Assembly (NCBI RefSeq): GCF_030444335.1
Contig: NZ_CP128595.1
Span: 2,060,501-2,124,500, forward strand
Direction: 5' to 3'
Length of the DNA stretch: 64,000 nucleotides
DNA from: Polaribacter huanghezhanensis
GTDB taxonomy: Bacteria; Bacteroidota; Bacteroidia; Flavobacteriales; Flavobacteriaceae
This document shows positions 17,530 to 26,544 of the stretch, in pieces. The first letter of the stretch is position 1. The number at the start of each line of letters is the position of its first letter. Below the pieces are notes generated by a model. That model ran no database searches. It was not told where the DNA came from and saw nothing but the letters and a program-made list of their open reading frames with translations. The translations under genes and the position numbers were made by a program.

Positions 17530-18762
17530 TTATTTAAGTAAGTTTTGAACTCGTTTTAATAACGTTGGATGCGAGTAATGCATAAAAACATACGCTTTAT
17601 GTGGCGTTAAATTACTCAAACTATTTTTTGATAATTTTTTTAAGGAAGTAATTAAAGGTTTTGCCGCAAATGTTTCTTTGGCATAATTATCTGCTTGATA
17701 TTCAAACTTTCTAGAAATGATGTTCATTAACAAACCTGTAATTTCTGAAATAGGCGAATATAAGATTCCGAATACAATCAATCCAATATGAAAACTTGAG
17801 ATAGAAACATGCAGCGCTTCTGAAAATATTGGTAAGCTTACAAATACGGATAATAACCACAACGTAAATCCTGTTAATAGGGTAGAAGTAATCAAGTTAA
17901 AGATGATGTGCTTTCGTTTGTAATGACCAACTTCGTGTGCTAAAACGGCAACAATTTCATCGATTTCTAAATCGTTTATCAACGTGTCGTACAACGTAAT
18001 TCTTTTCTGTGAACCAAATCCAGAGAAATAGGCATTTGCTTTTGTAGAACGTTTAGAACCATCAATTACAAAAACATTTTTAAGCGTAAAACCAACTTTA
18101 GTTGCATATTTTTCGATGGCAGTTTTTAACTCTCCGTCTTCTAACGGAGTTTGTTTATTAAATAATGGAACAATTAGCTGCGCATAAAATAGATTCATCA
18201 ACAAAGAAAAAATGGCAACTAAACCCCAAGCGTAGATCCAAAAGTGAGTTCCTGCAAACTGATAAAACCAAATAATGAGTGCTAAAATTCCGCCACCAAG
18301 TATTGCAGTCATCAATAACCCTTTAATTTTATCAACAATAAAAGTTTTCTTGGTGGTTTTATTAAAGCCAAATTTTTCTTCAATTACAAAAGTTTTGTAA
18401 TACGAAAAAGGCGTATTAATAATATCTGAACCAATGATAATAATTCCAAAGAAAATCAATGCAATTACAATAGCATTTGAACTGTAACTTCTTGCCAATT
18501 CATCCACAAATTGAAATCCATAAAAGAAGAAAAAAGCAAGTGTAAGTGTTAAAGAAAAGATTCCTGTGATGTTAGAAAACTTCGCATTTGTTTTTTTATA
18601 TGCTTGTGATTTTTCATATTCTTCTTTTTCATACACATCTTTTAATACAGCAGGAATTGCATCATCAAAGTGTTTTGTATTTAAAGTATCGAGTATTTTA
18701 TCAACAATAAAATTGATTACAAGAATTGTGATTAAAATATAGAAAAGGGTAGTTGAAGTCAT
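17530..18762 (-). CDS. M48 (Ste24/CAAX-protease-like) membrane metallopeptidase
   Basis: A 410-residue membrane protein with about 6-7 spans. The zinc motif is HEVGH in VAVLAHEVGHYKRKH, followed by the third ligand in KFEYQADNYA, and the KRSTKANAYFSGFGSQKRI segment is typical of Ste24/HtpX-like M48 proteases. It has its own -7 box 18 bases upstream. Related enzymes act in membrane protein quality control; the substrate here is unknown. Confidence 0.92.
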   Translation of the reverse strand: MTSTTLFYILITILVINFIVDKILDTLNTKHFDDAIPAVLKDVYEKEEYEKSQAYKKTNAKFSNITGIFSLTLTLAFFFFYGFQFVDELARSYSSNAIVIALIFFGIIIIGSDIINTPFSYYKTFVIEEKFGFNKTTKKTFIVDKIKGLLMTAILGGGILALIIWFYQFAGTHFWIYAWGLVAIFSLLMNLFYAQLIVPLFNKQTPLEDGELKTAIEKYATKVGFTLKNVFVIDGSKRSTKANAYFSGFGSQKRITLYDTLINDLEIDEIVAVLAHEVGHYKRKHIIFNLITSTLLTGFTLWLLSVFVSLPIFSEALHVSISSFHIGLIVFGILYSPISEITGLLMNIISRKFEYQADNYAKETFAAKPLITSLKKLSKNSLSNLTPHKAYVFMHYSHPTLLKRVQNLLK

Positions 18763-18779
18763 AAATAAAATCTAATGTG

Positions 18780-18787
18780 CAAATGTA
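18780..18787 (-). promoter_or_regulatory. -7 promoter box for M48 peptidase
   Basis: TACATTTG on the minus strand is an exact TAnnTTTG match. It lies between the DUF2306 stop and the M48 start, so the M48 gene can be transcribed independently. Confidence 0.55.
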
Positions 18788-19399
18788 TTATAAAATCGCT
18801 TTTCTAATATAAATCTCTGCAATAATAATATTTGGAACCCAACACAACCATGAAATAATGATATACGCTTCGCTAAAAGAAATTCCTAAAATACTTGGCA
18901 ATGTTGGTAACCACAATCTCAATGTAACAGCTGCTAACGTAAAAGCATAACTGCGAATCATCCATTTTCTGTGTGCAATAATATTTTTCTTTTTAATTGC
19001 TGTGTAGGCATTTAGCGTTGTGTAAAACCAACCAATTGCTAAGGAAGAAAAACCTAATTGCGATACAATTCCGCCATTTGCAAATAAAGCGACATAAAAA
19101 CCTGTAATTGAACTAAACAACACAGTAATTACATAGATTTTCCCTAAAAACCGATGCAGTTTTAATCTTTTACCTCTAATTCTTTTAGAAAATTGAGACC
19201 AACCCACTAATAATGAGATTCCACCAAAATAAATATGTGTAAAAAAGGCTATTCTCCAAACGAAGTTCGTTGCTATAATTTCTGATTTAGAACTCAATAA
19301 ACCCTGTTGATCCATGTCTATAATCAAATAGATTAAAGGATATAAACCAATAGAAATTGAAAAGACAGCAATAATCCAATATCGAATTTTTTCTTTCAT
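18788..19399 (-). CDS. DUF2306-like membrane protein
   Basis: 203 residues with about five or six predicted membrane spans. Conserved-looking segments are HIYFGGISLLVGWSQF, LKLHRFLGKIYVI and AHRKWMIRSYAFTLAAVTLRLW, the histidine-containing pattern of DUF2306 proteins. Function is unknown, although the intramembrane histidines suggest heme or quinone contact (speculative). It lies 6 bases after the rRNA methylase gene on the same strand. Confidence 0.75.
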   Translation of the reverse strand: MKEKIRYWIIAVFSISIGLYPLIYLIIDMDQQGLLSSKSEIIATNFVWRIAFFTHIYFGGISLLVGWSQFSKRIRGKRLKLHRFLGKIYVITVLFSSITGFYVALFANGGIVSQLGFSSLAIGWFYTTLNAYTAIKKKNIIAHRKWMIRSYAFTLAAVTLRLWLPTLPSILGISFSEAYIIISWLCWVPNIIIAEIYIRKAIL

Positions 19400-19405
19400 A
19401 ATTTT

Positions 19406-20203
19406 CTAGTTAAAATTTCGTTGCCGTTTTGCTTCAAACAGCACAATGGCAGCAGCAACAGAAACATTCATAGAGTCAATTTCGCCTTGCATTGGAATGT
19501 TGATGTTTTGAGTTGCAGCAGTTCTAAATACTTCGGATAAACCGGCGTCTTCTGTACCAACAATAATTGCAGTAGCCTTGGTGTAATCTTCTTTATGATA
19601 TTCGTTTGAGTTTTGTAAAGTAGTTGCAAAAGAATAGATATTTTTCTCTTTTAAAAAAGCAATGATTTCTTCGGATGTTCCTGTGGCAATCTGATTGGTA
19701 AACAAACCACCAACGCTAGAACGAATGATATTTGGATTGTACATATCCGTTTTTGGATTTGCAATAAAAACAGCATCTAAATTTGCAGCATCAGCAGTTC
19801 TTAAAAGCGCTCCAATATTTCCAGGTTTTTCTGGTGCTTCTGTAATTAAAATAAGTGGAGTAGCAGTAGAGAATTGAATGTCATTTAATGAAAAAATTTT
19901 CATTTTTGCAAGTGCGATGATTCCTTCTGTAGAATTTCGATACGCAATTTTTTGATACACCTCTTTAGAAACCGAAAGAAGCTCTGTTTGGCTAGTTGAA
20001 TAGGTATTGAGTTCGTCTTCGGCAAGAAAATCATCACAAAATAAAAGTGTTGTAATGCTATAATTTCCTTTAATTGCTAAAGAAATCTCTCTTTTTCCTT
20101 CAATAACAAAGAGTCCGTTTTTTTTGCGTTCACGAGACTTCTCTTGTAATTTTAAAATGTTTTTTATGGTCGGATTTTGAAGACTTTCAATATATTTCAT
20201 CAT
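19406..20203 (-). CDS. TrmH/SpoU-family RNA 2'-O-methyltransferase
   Basis: 265 residues. The N-terminal substrate-binding part (IKNILKLQEKSRERKKNGLF, FVIEGKREI) is followed by a SPOUT knot with the three motifs: PEKPGNIGALLRTADAA, IIVGTEDAGLS and IPMQGEIDSMNVSVAAAIVLFEA. It methylates a ribose in rRNA or tRNA, and the target nucleotide cannot be predicted. The -7 box is only 4 bases from the first ATG, so the message may be leaderless or start at the second Met. Confidence 0.9.
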   Translation of the reverse strand: MMKYIESLQNPTIKNILKLQEKSRERKKNGLFVIEGKREISLAIKGNYSITTLLFCDDFLAEDELNTYSTSQTELLSVSKEVYQKIAYRNSTEGIIALAKMKIFSLNDIQFSTATPLILITEAPEKPGNIGALLRTADAANLDAVFIANPKTDMYNPNIIRSSVGGLFTNQIATGTSEEIIAFLKEKNIYSFATTLQNSNEYHKEDYTKATAIIVGTEDAGLSEVFRTAATQNINIPMQGEIDSMNVSVAAAIVLFEAKRQRNFN

Positions 20204-20207
20204 AAAA

Positions 20208-20215
20208 CAAATGTA
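20208..20215 (-). promoter_or_regulatory. -7 box very close to the start codon
   Basis: TACATTTG on the minus strand, immediately before the tandem ATG codons at 20203 and 20200. With transcription starting about 7 bases on, the mRNA would have little or no leader. Confidence 0.5.
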
Positions 20216-20286
20216 TCTATTTCGCTTTAAAAAGCAAGTCGATTTTTTTTCATAATTTTAGAAAGTCAAAATAAAACAACTACAAG

Positions 20287-20724
20287 ATGAAAAAATGGGG
20301 GATTTTTTCATCAATTATTATGTTTGTAATGATTGGTGCAACGGCTTTTACAACAACTTCAGAAAGCCAAAGTGAATGGACACAATGGCAAAGTACAAAA
20401 TGCTTAAAAGGAATTAATTACAGAGTAAAAATGGACAAATACGATATGTCTCGTAGAGCTCGTAAATGGGAAATTCAATTCAAAAACAGGTACAACGCCA
20501 CCATTTATTTTAATTACAAAGCAATAAGTACAGCTCAAATTAAAAAAATTAGATCTGCTAGAGAAAGTAGAAATAGAATTACTTTAGAAGGAGACGGTGC
20601 AGAAACCAAAGCACTATCAACCTATGTAAAAGCAAATAAAGAGCTTTTTGTAAATATTACTAAAATACGTTTTGGCAAAGAAGATGTTGGTAAGAATTAT
20701 TACAAATGTGATAAAGTAAAATAA
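20287..20724 (+). CDS. small secreted protein of unknown function
   Basis: 145 residues with an N-terminal signal peptide (GIFSSIIMFVMIGATAFTTT). The mature part begins SEWTQWQSTKCLKGINYRVK and contains two cysteines (TKCLKG and YYKCDKVK) that could form a disulfide linking the two ends. No family is recognised. It is a lone plus-strand gene closed by a strong bidirectional terminator. Confidence 0.7.
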   Translation: MKKWGIFSSIIMFVMIGATAFTTTSESQSEWTQWQSTKCLKGINYRVKMDKYDMSRRARKWEIQFKNRYNATIYFNYKAISTAQIKKIRSARESRNRITLEGDGAETKALSTYVKANKELFVNITKIRFGKEDVGKNYYKCDKVK

Positions 20725-20756
20725 AAAAAGGCTCTGAAATTCAGAGCCTTTTTTAT
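20725..20756. terminator. bidirectional terminator
   Basis: GGCTCTGAA and TTCAGAGCC form a GC-rich stem flanked by seven A on the left and six T on the right, placed between two convergent genes. Confidence 0.92.
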
Positions 20757-20758
20757 TG

Positions 20759-22057
20759 TTATTGATTTTTATATTTATTGGAATAGCGTTTCCATAATTT
20801 TGTTTGATGTGTTTCTAAACTCAGTTTTCTACCTTGAATAAAAGCATCAGAAATAATATTTGTTCTCATGTCTAATGCATCACCTTTAGAAATAAACAGC
20901 GTTGCATCTTTACCAACAGCTAAAGAACCTACTTGATCATCAATTCCTAAAATTTTTGCAGCATTCAACGTAATCAATTTTACAGCTTCTTCTTTGTCTA
21001 ATCCGTAAGCGGCAAAAGTACCTGCATTAAAAGGTAAATTACGATCGTTCATTCTAACATGACCTTCACCTAATCCTATGGTAACGGTGATTCCTTTTTC
21101 AACTAGTTGTATCGCTGTTTTGTATGATTTATCATAATTATCATCGTCATTTCCAGGAATTAAATGTGCTCTTTTAATTACTACTGGGATGTTGTTTTTT
21201 AATAAAATGGATGCAACTTTAGATGCTTCATCACCACCAACAATAACAATATTTAATTGGTATTTCTTTGCAAAACGGACTGCATCTGTAATTTCTCTTT
21301 CTCCGTTTACATGAATATATAATTTTTGTGATGTATCAAACAATCCTTTCAACGCTTCAAATTCTAAGTTTTTGGGTGATTTTGATCCATTTAAATAATC
21401 TTTAGCATCATTTATATACTCTTCAATTTCTTCGATAGATTTTGGATACGTTTTACTAATTTTTGCACCAGTATCTTCTCCTAACCACCATCTGCCAAAA
21501 GTAATGCTGTTTGGCCAATTCATATGAATCCCATCATCTACTTTAATAGCTGCATCTTCCCAGTTCCAAGCATCAAACTGTACAATAGAAGATGTTCCAG
21601 AAATTCTACCGCCACGAGGTGTTATTTGCCCCATTAAAACGCCATTTGGCCTCATGGTTTCTACAACCTTAGATTCTGTGTTGTAGGCAATTAAACTTCT
21701 AATATGTGGATTCATAGTTCCGATTTCTCGTTCATCACTAGATGCTTTTACCGCATTGATTTCTACCAATCCCAAGGTGGTATTAACAGCAATAAATCCT
21801 GGATATATGTGTTTTCCTTTTGCATTGATAATGGTTCCTTGCCGTGCAATTTTCATTTTTGCAGAACCTACAAAAGTTATTTTTCCGTCTGCAAACATAA
21901 TAAGAGAATCATCTATTACCGTTCCATCTCCTAGATGCGCTGTTGCTCCTTCAATTGAGACTGCTTTTGTTTGTTTTGGAGCGGGTGTTTGCTGTGCAAA
22001 ACTATTTCCTACGAATAAGAAAAGTAGCATTATGCTATGTATAAGTTGTTTTTTCAT
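20759..22057 (-). CDS. secreted amidohydrolase-like protein lacking the HxH motif
   Basis: 432 residues with a signal peptide (SIMLLFLFVGNSFAQQ). The amidohydrolase frame is clear: GKITFVGSAKMKI, GKHIYPGFIAVNTTLG, LITLNAAKILGIDDQVGSL and AVGKDATLFISKGDAL. Where active members have D-x-H-x-H after 'PGFI', this protein has AVNTTLG, so the first metal-binding pair is missing. It is probably a pseudo-enzyme or partner of the larger protein encoded 6 bases upstream in the same operon. Confidence 0.85.
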   Translation of the reverse strand: MKKQLIHSIMLLFLFVGNSFAQQTPAPKQTKAVSIEGATAHLGDGTVIDDSLIMFADGKITFVGSAKMKIARQGTIINAKGKHIYPGFIAVNTTLGLVEINAVKASSDEREIGTMNPHIRSLIAYNTESKVVETMRPNGVLMGQITPRGGRISGTSSIVQFDAWNWEDAAIKVDDGIHMNWPNSITFGRWWLGEDTGAKISKTYPKSIEEIEEYINDAKDYLNGSKSPKNLEFEALKGLFDTSQKLYIHVNGEREITDAVRFAKKYQLNIVIVGGDEASKVASILLKNNIPVVIKRAHLIPGNDDDNYDKSYKTAIQLVEKGITVTIGLGEGHVRMNDRNLPFNAGTFAAYGLDKEEAVKLITLNAAKILGIDDQVGSLAVGKDATLFISKGDALDMRTNIISDAFIQGRKLSLETHQTKLWKRYSNKYKNQ

Positions 22058-22063
22058 AATTTC

Positions 22064-25054
22064 TTAGTTTATTTCAAATGCTTCAGTTTCACAAGTATTC
22101 TCTCTTTTAACATTCTTTTTAGGAGCTTGAACTTTGCCGCCATTATTTTTTTCGTTTAGCATCATGTTCATAAGTAAACTACGTTCTTTTTTAACGGCCA
22201 CTCTTTTTGCTAAATCTTGCTCTAAATCAAAATAAACAGTTCCATCAATAATGGTTGTTTGAGCTTTAGCATAAATAGACAATGGGTTATCTGTCCATAA
22301 AACAATGTCTGCATCTTTACCAACTTTTATACTACCAACTCTGTTATCTAAATGCAATAATTTTGCGGGATTGATAGTAACCATTTTCCAAGCCTCGAGC
22401 TCTGTCATTCCACCATATTTTACGGTTTTTGCAGCTTCTTGATTTAATCGTCTAGACATTTCTCGATCATCAGAATTGATTGCAACGGTAATTCCAACAT
22501 CATGCATAATTGCTGCATTGTATGGTATTGCATCGTTTACTTCAAACTTGTATGCCCACCAATCTGAAAAAGTGGAAGCTCCAACTCCGTGAGCTTTCAT
22601 TTTATCAGCAACTTTATAGCCTTCTAAAATATGTGTAAATGTGTTGATGTTAAAATTGAATTTATCCGCAACTTTCATCAACATATTAATTTCTGATTGT
22701 ACATAAGAGTGAGAAGTTACAAAACGTTCTTTATTTAAAATTTGAGCCAAAACGTCCATCTCTAGATCTTTTCTATAAGGCTTTCCGCTTTTCTTTAATG
22801 CATCATATTCTTTGGCTCTTTGAAAATAATCTGTAAATACTTGTTCTACTCCCATTCTTGTTTGAGGAAAACGAACACCGTTTTGATAACGAGATTGTTT
22901 TACATTTTCTCCTAAAGCGAACTTGATAAACTTTGGAGCATTTTTATACACCATATTATCTGCTGTTTCTCCCCATTTTAATTTTACAATTGCAGATCTA
23001 CCTCCAATCGGATTTGCAGAACCATGTAATAATTGCCCTGATGTAACTCCACCTGCTAAATTTCTATAGATGTTCATGTCATTAGGATTGATATCATCTT
23101 CTTCAGTAACTTCAGCAGAAGAATTTTGACCGCCTTCATTTACATCAAACAAAGCAATATGAGTATGTTCATCAATAATTCCAGCTGTTAAATGTTTGCC
23201 TGTTGCATCTATAACTTTAGCTCCACGAGCTCTTAAGTTTTGACCTATTTGAGCAATTTTGCCCTCTTTTAATAAAACATCTGTGTTTTTTAAAATTCCT
23301 TCTTTTTCACCAGTCCAAACAGTAGCATTTTTAAATAAAATAGTTTCTTGTTTTGGTTTTGATGCAAATCCGTAACCAACATTTGGATAGGTTATAGGAA
23401 CAACAACTGGAGTCGTTGTTTTCGATTTTTTCTTTTTAGACGATTTCTTTTTAGACGATTTCTTTTTAGACGATTTCTTTTTGATTGCTGTCCATGAAGA
23501 TTCATTTCCATATTCATCAACAACAGTTCCAGAAAAGGCATTTTTATTGGCATCTAAAGTTCCAATAAAACGGATAAATTTAGAAGCGTCTTTTTGGTTA
23601 TTCATGGTAATTGAAACCCAATTATCTTTAAAAGAAAATTTAGATTTTAATTTTGTTGCACCATTTTTTAAAGCGCCTTTTTGAGAACCTGGAGTTCCAG
23701 AAATACTAAGATTTAAGTTTTTGTTAGTGTATGATAAGGTGTACTCTCCGCTTGCATCAATTGGATTCATCTCAGAAATGACATGTTTGTCTCCTTGTAC
23801 CCAGTTTTCATAAATTTTTGTAGCAGGATCAAAAAGTGGACCAGAAGCAATTAAAAAGTTTGCATAACGACCGCTTTGTAAAGTTCCAATTTCTGATGAT
23901 TTTCCTAATAATTTTGCAGGAATTGTAGTTAAAGCTTCTAAGGCTTTTGTTTCGTCTAAACCATATTGAATTGCTTTTTGAATGTTTTTTTGGAAACTAG
24001 CAACAGATTTTAAAGAATTCGTTGTAATCGTAAAGTTTACATTGTTTTTTGCTAAAACCGCTAAGTTAGAAGGTTCTTGATTCCATCTTCGCATATCATT
24101 TAACTCTAATTGATTTGCTAAAAAAGGATTTGAAACATCATATGCTTTACGGAAATCTACAGGAATGATCATGGTTGCATGCATATTCTTGATCTCTTGA
24201 ATATTTTCATACTCATGTCCTGAACCCACAAAACTATATTGAATTCCGTTTTCATCACCAACTTTATCTGCTCTAATAGCTCTAAAGTTATCTCCACTAG
24301 CATCAAAAATTTGAACCAAATTTTTATTAGCAATTAATGCCTCTAAAGACAGGTCTTTATTTTTAGCATTACCACTTTCATACCATTTTGCATCCATGTA
24401 TACTTGTCTTAATAAAGCTGTTTTACCCATAAAAGAACTTGGATATGCTTGTCTAGACATGTTACTTTTCTTAAAAGAAAGATATTGTGCAGATTTTGTG
24501 TCAATAATTCGATACGCATCTGTAGAGTTTGAATTTAAAGCAACTAAAAGGCCACTTCCTCTTATAATTCCGTCTTCTAAATGCGTGTTTACAACTCCAA
24601 AACCAGCTTTTAATAAGTCTTTTGCCTTTTTTTCATCATAAGAAAAATTGAGAAGAGCATTGGTTTCTGGTCTGATATGATCATTCCAATAATAGCCTTT
24701 TCTATTGGCTTCGTATTGTCTAACACGACTTGTGTTTTGTGCTGCTTTTGGGGTTTTTACTCCAAAATTAGAATACACTTCTATAAAAGAAGGATAGATT
24801 GTCTTTCCTGATAGATCTACAGTTTTAGCTCCATGAGGAATCTTCACATTTTTACCAACAGAAACAACTTTACCATCTTTTACGAGTAAAGTTCCATTTT
24901 TGATAATTTGTGTAGGTGTCACATAAATTTTTGCATTGGTAAAAGCTACAGTTGTATTTTTTGTAGTCTTAACACCCAAGTTTGTTGGAAAATATTCTTG
25001 TGCTTGTACAACCAAAGTGGACAAAAACAAGAATAATAGTAGTGTTTTTTTCAT
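22064..25054 (-). CDS. large secreted double amidohydrolase
   Basis: 996 residues with signal peptide MKKTLLLFLFLSTLVVQAQ. An N-terminal amidohydrolase-like half (to about residue 430) has KTIYPSFIEVYSNFG instead of a metal-binding HxH and seems inactive. After a middle domain and a Lys/Ser-rich linker (about 530-550) comes a second, apparently active half: KHLTAGIIDEHTHIALFD with HxH, later metal-ligand histidines in SHSYVQSEI and THILEGYK, and NSDDREMSRR with the catalytic Asp. Related secreted proteins are annotated as amidohydrolase or imidazolonepropionase-like, and the substrate is unknown. It leads the two-gene operon with the degenerate paralogue. Confidence 0.9.
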   Translation of the reverse strand: MKKTLLLFLFLSTLVVQAQEYFPTNLGVKTTKNTTVAFTNAKIYVTPTQIIKNGTLLVKDGKVVSVGKNVKIPHGAKTVDLSGKTIYPSFIEVYSNFGVKTPKAAQNTSRVRQYEANRKGYYWNDHIRPETNALLNFSYDEKKAKDLLKAGFGVVNTHLEDGIIRGSGLLVALNSNSTDAYRIIDTKSAQYLSFKKSNMSRQAYPSSFMGKTALLRQVYMDAKWYESGNAKNKDLSLEALIANKNLVQIFDASGDNFRAIRADKVGDENGIQYSFVGSGHEYENIQEIKNMHATMIIPVDFRKAYDVSNPFLANQLELNDMRRWNQEPSNLAVLAKNNVNFTITTNSLKSVASFQKNIQKAIQYGLDETKALEALTTIPAKLLGKSSEIGTLQSGRYANFLIASGPLFDPATKIYENWVQGDKHVISEMNPIDASGEYTLSYTNKNLNLSISGTPGSQKGALKNGATKLKSKFSFKDNWVSITMNNQKDASKFIRFIGTLDANKNAFSGTVVDEYGNESSWTAIKKKSSKKKSSKKKSSKKKKSKTTTPVVVPITYPNVGYGFASKPKQETILFKNATVWTGEKEGILKNTDVLLKEGKIAQIGQNLRARGAKVIDATGKHLTAGIIDEHTHIALFDVNEGGQNSSAEVTEEDDINPNDMNIYRNLAGGVTSGQLLHGSANPIGGRSAIVKLKWGETADNMVYKNAPKFIKFALGENVKQSRYQNGVRFPQTRMGVEQVFTDYFQRAKEYDALKKSGKPYRKDLEMDVLAQILNKERFVTSHSYVQSEINMLMKVADKFNFNINTFTHILEGYKVADKMKAHGVGASTFSDWWAYKFEVNDAIPYNAAIMHDVGITVAINSDDREMSRRLNQEAAKTVKYGGMTELEAWKMVTINPAKLLHLDNRVGSIKVGKDADIVLWTDNPLSIYAKAQTTIIDGTVYFDLEQDLAKRVAVKKERSLLMNMMLNEKNNGGKVQAPKKNVKRENTCETEAFEIN
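23431..23475 (-). repeat. 15-bp tandem repeat encoding KKKSS linker
   Basis: Three perfect copies of TCTTTTTAGACGATT lie in the linker of the large amidohydrolase and encode KKKSS-type units. Copy number may vary between strains by slippage in 15-base steps without breaking the frame. Confidence 0.85.
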
Positions 25055-25133
25055 TAGTTAAAGTTTGTTTTAGTTTATAAATCTATTAAGAACAGAATTA
25101 TTAAGGTGTAATTAAAAGTACTTTAACATAATT

Positions 25134-26219
25134 TTAAGAGTCTAACTCTTTTTTTGAATGGTTAGAATAACTGATAATTAAATCAACTACATAATTGTAA
25201 GATTGAATTCCGTTTGCTTGATTGTTGGCTTTTAAATATGAATTATAGCCTTTTTTAATCAAGGGTTCAATTGGGTTTTGATATTGATTCCAAAATGCTG
25301 AACTTTCTTTAAAATCAGTTAAAACGCCTTTATTAACGGAGTTTATCAATGTATTGAAAATAGTTTTATCACGTTTTCTAACTTCAGAAATTAAATAACC
25401 AAAAGCCATTCTGTACGCTGCGTATTTAAAATACACATCATCGTTTGATAAGGCTGCTAAATACCCAACAAAATTGGCTTCATTTTCTGCTGCAATTCCC
25501 AATTGATGCGCCATTTCATGACAAACCGTTGTTGGATAACCTGTTTTTGGAATCCGATCATTTACTTGCGCTTCTCCGGTAAACGGATTAAAATATCCTG
25601 AAGTTCCGTTATAGGTTTGCAATAAACTCATCAACGAACTTTTTACAGATGAAAAACGATATTCAAATTGCGGAAATGTGATTGCTAAAGTTGCATATCC
25701 AGAAAGTGCTTTCTGATACATTTCTTTTTGAGAATATGGATTTTCAACCTTTACAGTATCGCTTTTTGTAATTAAAAACTGTGCTTCGTTTAAATGTTGA
25801 ATGATGTTTTTAGAAACTTCTGTGAGTTCTTCTGTGGTGTATTTTGTTTGATCATAGCCTAAGTTTTTTGCCAAGGGTTCTCTAAAATAATTGAATCCCC
25901 AAAACCAATAAAAACAACTGTACAAAATAGAAATAAAAGCAATTGTTTGCAGTGATTTTTGTTTTAAATTTTTAAATTTACTTGTAAATAAACGATAGAT
26001 AAATCGGAAACAAACCAACACTAAAAAACCAATCACCAAATCACCAAACGAAAAAGGAATCCAACCAAAAAGAATACGCAGTAATTTACTTGTAAAAAGG
26101 TAGATTCCGTTTGAGTAGTATTGCTCAATAAAACGTGGATACTTGCTTATCAATTGTACAAATACAAGTTGAAATACGAGTAAAACAGAAAGATAAATAG
26201 TTAATTTTTTGTTTTTCAT
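25134..26219 (-). CDS. DUF3810 membrane protein with HExxH motif
   Basis: 361 residues: three N-terminal membrane segments (to about residue 120), then an extracytoplasmic domain with CHEMAHQLGIAAENEANFVGYLA near residue 235. HEMAH plus the downstream Glu forms a zincin-type metal site. The architecture matches DUF3810 proteins common in Bacteroidota. Peptidase activity is likely from the motif but no substrate is known. Confidence 0.85.
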   Translation of the reverse strand: MKNKKLTIYLSVLLVFQLVFVQLISKYPRFIEQYYSNGIYLFTSKLLRILFGWIPFSFGDLVIGFLVLVCFRFIYRLFTSKFKNLKQKSLQTIAFISILYSCFYWFWGFNYFREPLAKNLGYDQTKYTTEELTEVSKNIIQHLNEAQFLITKSDTVKVENPYSQKEMYQKALSGYATLAITFPQFEYRFSSVKSSLMSLLQTYNGTSGYFNPFTGEAQVNDRIPKTGYPTTVCHEMAHQLGIAAENEANFVGYLAALSNDDVYFKYAAYRMAFGYLISEVRKRDKTIFNTLINSVNKGVLTDFKESSAFWNQYQNPIEPLIKKGYNSYLKANNQANGIQSYNYVVDLIISYSNHSKKELDS

Positions 26220-26338
26220 CGTTTCAAAAATAGGTCTTTTGGATTGATTCTAAAAGTTAAAGAATTGCAAAGAAGTAGCAAAGGTACAGAGTTGCAAAGC
26301 TTTAAAGTTAATCAGATAAAATAAAAACCACATTATCC

Positions 26339-26393
26339 GTTCGAGCGGAGTCGAGAACTATTTACAACCTCTCGACTCCGCTCGAGGAGACAA
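26339..26393. repeat. interspersed palindromic element (TCGAG family)
   Basis: Arms TCGAGCGGAGTCGAGA (26341-26356) and TCTCGACTCCGCTCGA (26370-26385) are perfect 16-base inverted copies around a 13-base spacer, ending in GAGGAGACA. The same design recurs at several other places in the window. It sits in the 325-base gap before dnaB; the rest of that gap is AT-rich with the dnaB promoter at its end. Confidence 0.9.
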
Positions 26394-26531
26394 TTTAAAA
26401 AATTTATTACATTAAAAATAGACAAATAATTGAATCTTGAGTTGTTGTTAACAGGTTAGTAACATTTTAGTGAACAAAAAATGTGCATAAAGAAATTGAA
26501 ATTTCAGTTTTAAAGTATCAACCTAAAAAAC

Positions 26532-26539
26532 TACATTTG
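26532..26539 (+). promoter_or_regulatory. dnaB: -7 box for dnaB, nearly leaderless
   Basis: TACATTTG ends 5 bases before the ATG at 26545. Transcription about 7 bases downstream would begin at or just after the ATG. Confidence 0.5.
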
Positions 26540-26544
26540 TTGTT

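Noticed and set aside
23431-23475. Tandem repeat as a possible regulatory or satellite array
   Set aside because: It lies in frame in the large amidohydrolase and simply encodes a Lys/Ser linker; 15-base units keep the frame.
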